Shown here in pieces: positions 5,550 to 5,675 of a DNA stretch of 5,675 bases. Both the position numbers and the translations under genes were made by a program. This DNA comes from Actinomycetes bacterium (GTDB lineage Bacteria; Actinomycetota; Acidimicrobiia; Acidimicrobiales; Ilumatobacteraceae). The stretch spans positions 1-5,675 of the forward strand of contig JAEZFY010000070.1 in the NCBI GenBank assembly GCA_023417265.1. The letters run 5' to 3'. Positions within the stretch are counted from its first letter, which is position 1. The number at the start of each line of letters is the position of its first letter. The notes under the pieces were generated by a model. The model searched no databases and was not told the origin of the DNA. It worked only from the letters and a program-made list of their open reading frames with translations.

Positions 5550-5675
5550 TCAATCCGCTGAGCCTGCAGGCACCGATTCGTCGTCGAGCCAGGCGGCGAT
5601 CAGGGCGGCGACGGCGGTGGGTTGTTCGGTGTGGGCGGCGTGGCCGGCATCGGGGACCGCGGCGAACTCGCCGCG
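5550..5675 (-). CDS. Alpha/beta hydrolase, C-terminal fragment (5' part beyond right edge)
   Basis: Reading the minus strand from the last base gives 41 residues in an open frame, ending at a TGA (complement of 5550-5552). The fragment contains VPDAGHAAHTEQP followed by a helix TAVAALIAAWLDD. This Gly-His-x-x-His-x-Glu-x-Pro pattern is the catalytic-histidine block that closes many alpha/beta hydrolases of the MenH, haloperoxidase and ester-hydrolase type, where the first His completes the triad; a final helix and a short Ala/Gly/Ser tail are usual. The nucleophile and acid lie outside the window, so subfamily and substrate cannot be given. It is a different type from the neighbouring fold-3 esterase and converges on it. 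Confidence 0.75.
   Translation of the reverse strand, partial: RGEFAAVPDAGHAAHTEQPTAVAALIAAWLDDESVPAGSAD

Noticed and set aside
5562..5571. 10-bp palindrome GCCTGCAGGC and a direct repeat GCAGGCAC (5521-5528, 5567-5574)
   Set aside because: The palindrome lies inside the last codons of the minus-strand hydrolase, has no loop or T-tract, and the 8-bp repeat is short enough to be chance.
1..5675. A novel defence, mobile or biosynthetic system
   Set aside because: All full-length genes fall into ordinary metabolic or regulatory families, codon use and GC look uniform, and no repeats, integrase, transposase or core biosynthetic genes are present.

Overview
The window is high-GC, gene-dense bacterial chromosome. 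The product set is a geranylgeranyl-reductase-type flavoprotein, an R-specific (MaoC/hydratase-2) enoyl-CoA hydratase, an LldD2-like flavin oxidase and an HSL-type esterase. With several promoter-proximal genes that lack a Shine-Dalgarno, this points to an actinobacterium. An Acidimicrobiia-like or mycobacteria-related lineage is a guess from gene style, not something the sequence proves. I see no rRNA, tRNA, CRISPR array, insertion sequence or phage gene, and no gene-free stretch longer than 68 bases.

Layout from left to right: an acidic C-terminal tail of an unidentified protein (+, to 204); a convergent FAD-dependent geranylgeranyl reductase family protein (-, 218-1426); a divergent MaoC-type enoyl-CoA hydratase (+, 1466-2314); a convergent small EthD-family protein (-, 2323-2613); a divergent winged-helix/DUF2087 regulator (+, 2670-3236); an FMN-dependent alpha-hydroxy-acid dehydrogenase/oxidase of the LldD type (+, 3246-4505), which starts 9 bases after the regulator; an alpha/beta-hydrolase fold-3 esterase (+, 4567-5481); and, convergent to it, the C-terminal 41 residues of a second alpha/beta hydrolase running off the right edge (-, 5550-5675).

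The only clear operon is regulator plus flavin dehydrogenase, possibly extended to the esterase 61 bases further on. The other genes alternate in strand, so a shared pathway cannot be claimed from gene order alone. The mix (enoyl-CoA hydration, 2-hydroxy-acid oxidation, ester hydrolysis, EthD) fits accessory lipid or organic-acid catabolism, but that is inference.

The most interesting signals are regulatory. A perfect 6-bp-arm dyad (2633-2651) lies in the 56-base gap between the EthD gene and the regulator gene, where it overlaps the expected -35 region of both: a candidate autoregulatory operator. Four or five genes begin 6-8 bases after a -10-like hexamer with no Shine-Dalgarno, suggesting leaderless mRNAs, while the one gene clearly internal to an operon has a good AGGAG. 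The reductase and hydratase share a 39-base divergent gap in which their two candidate promoters must overlap.
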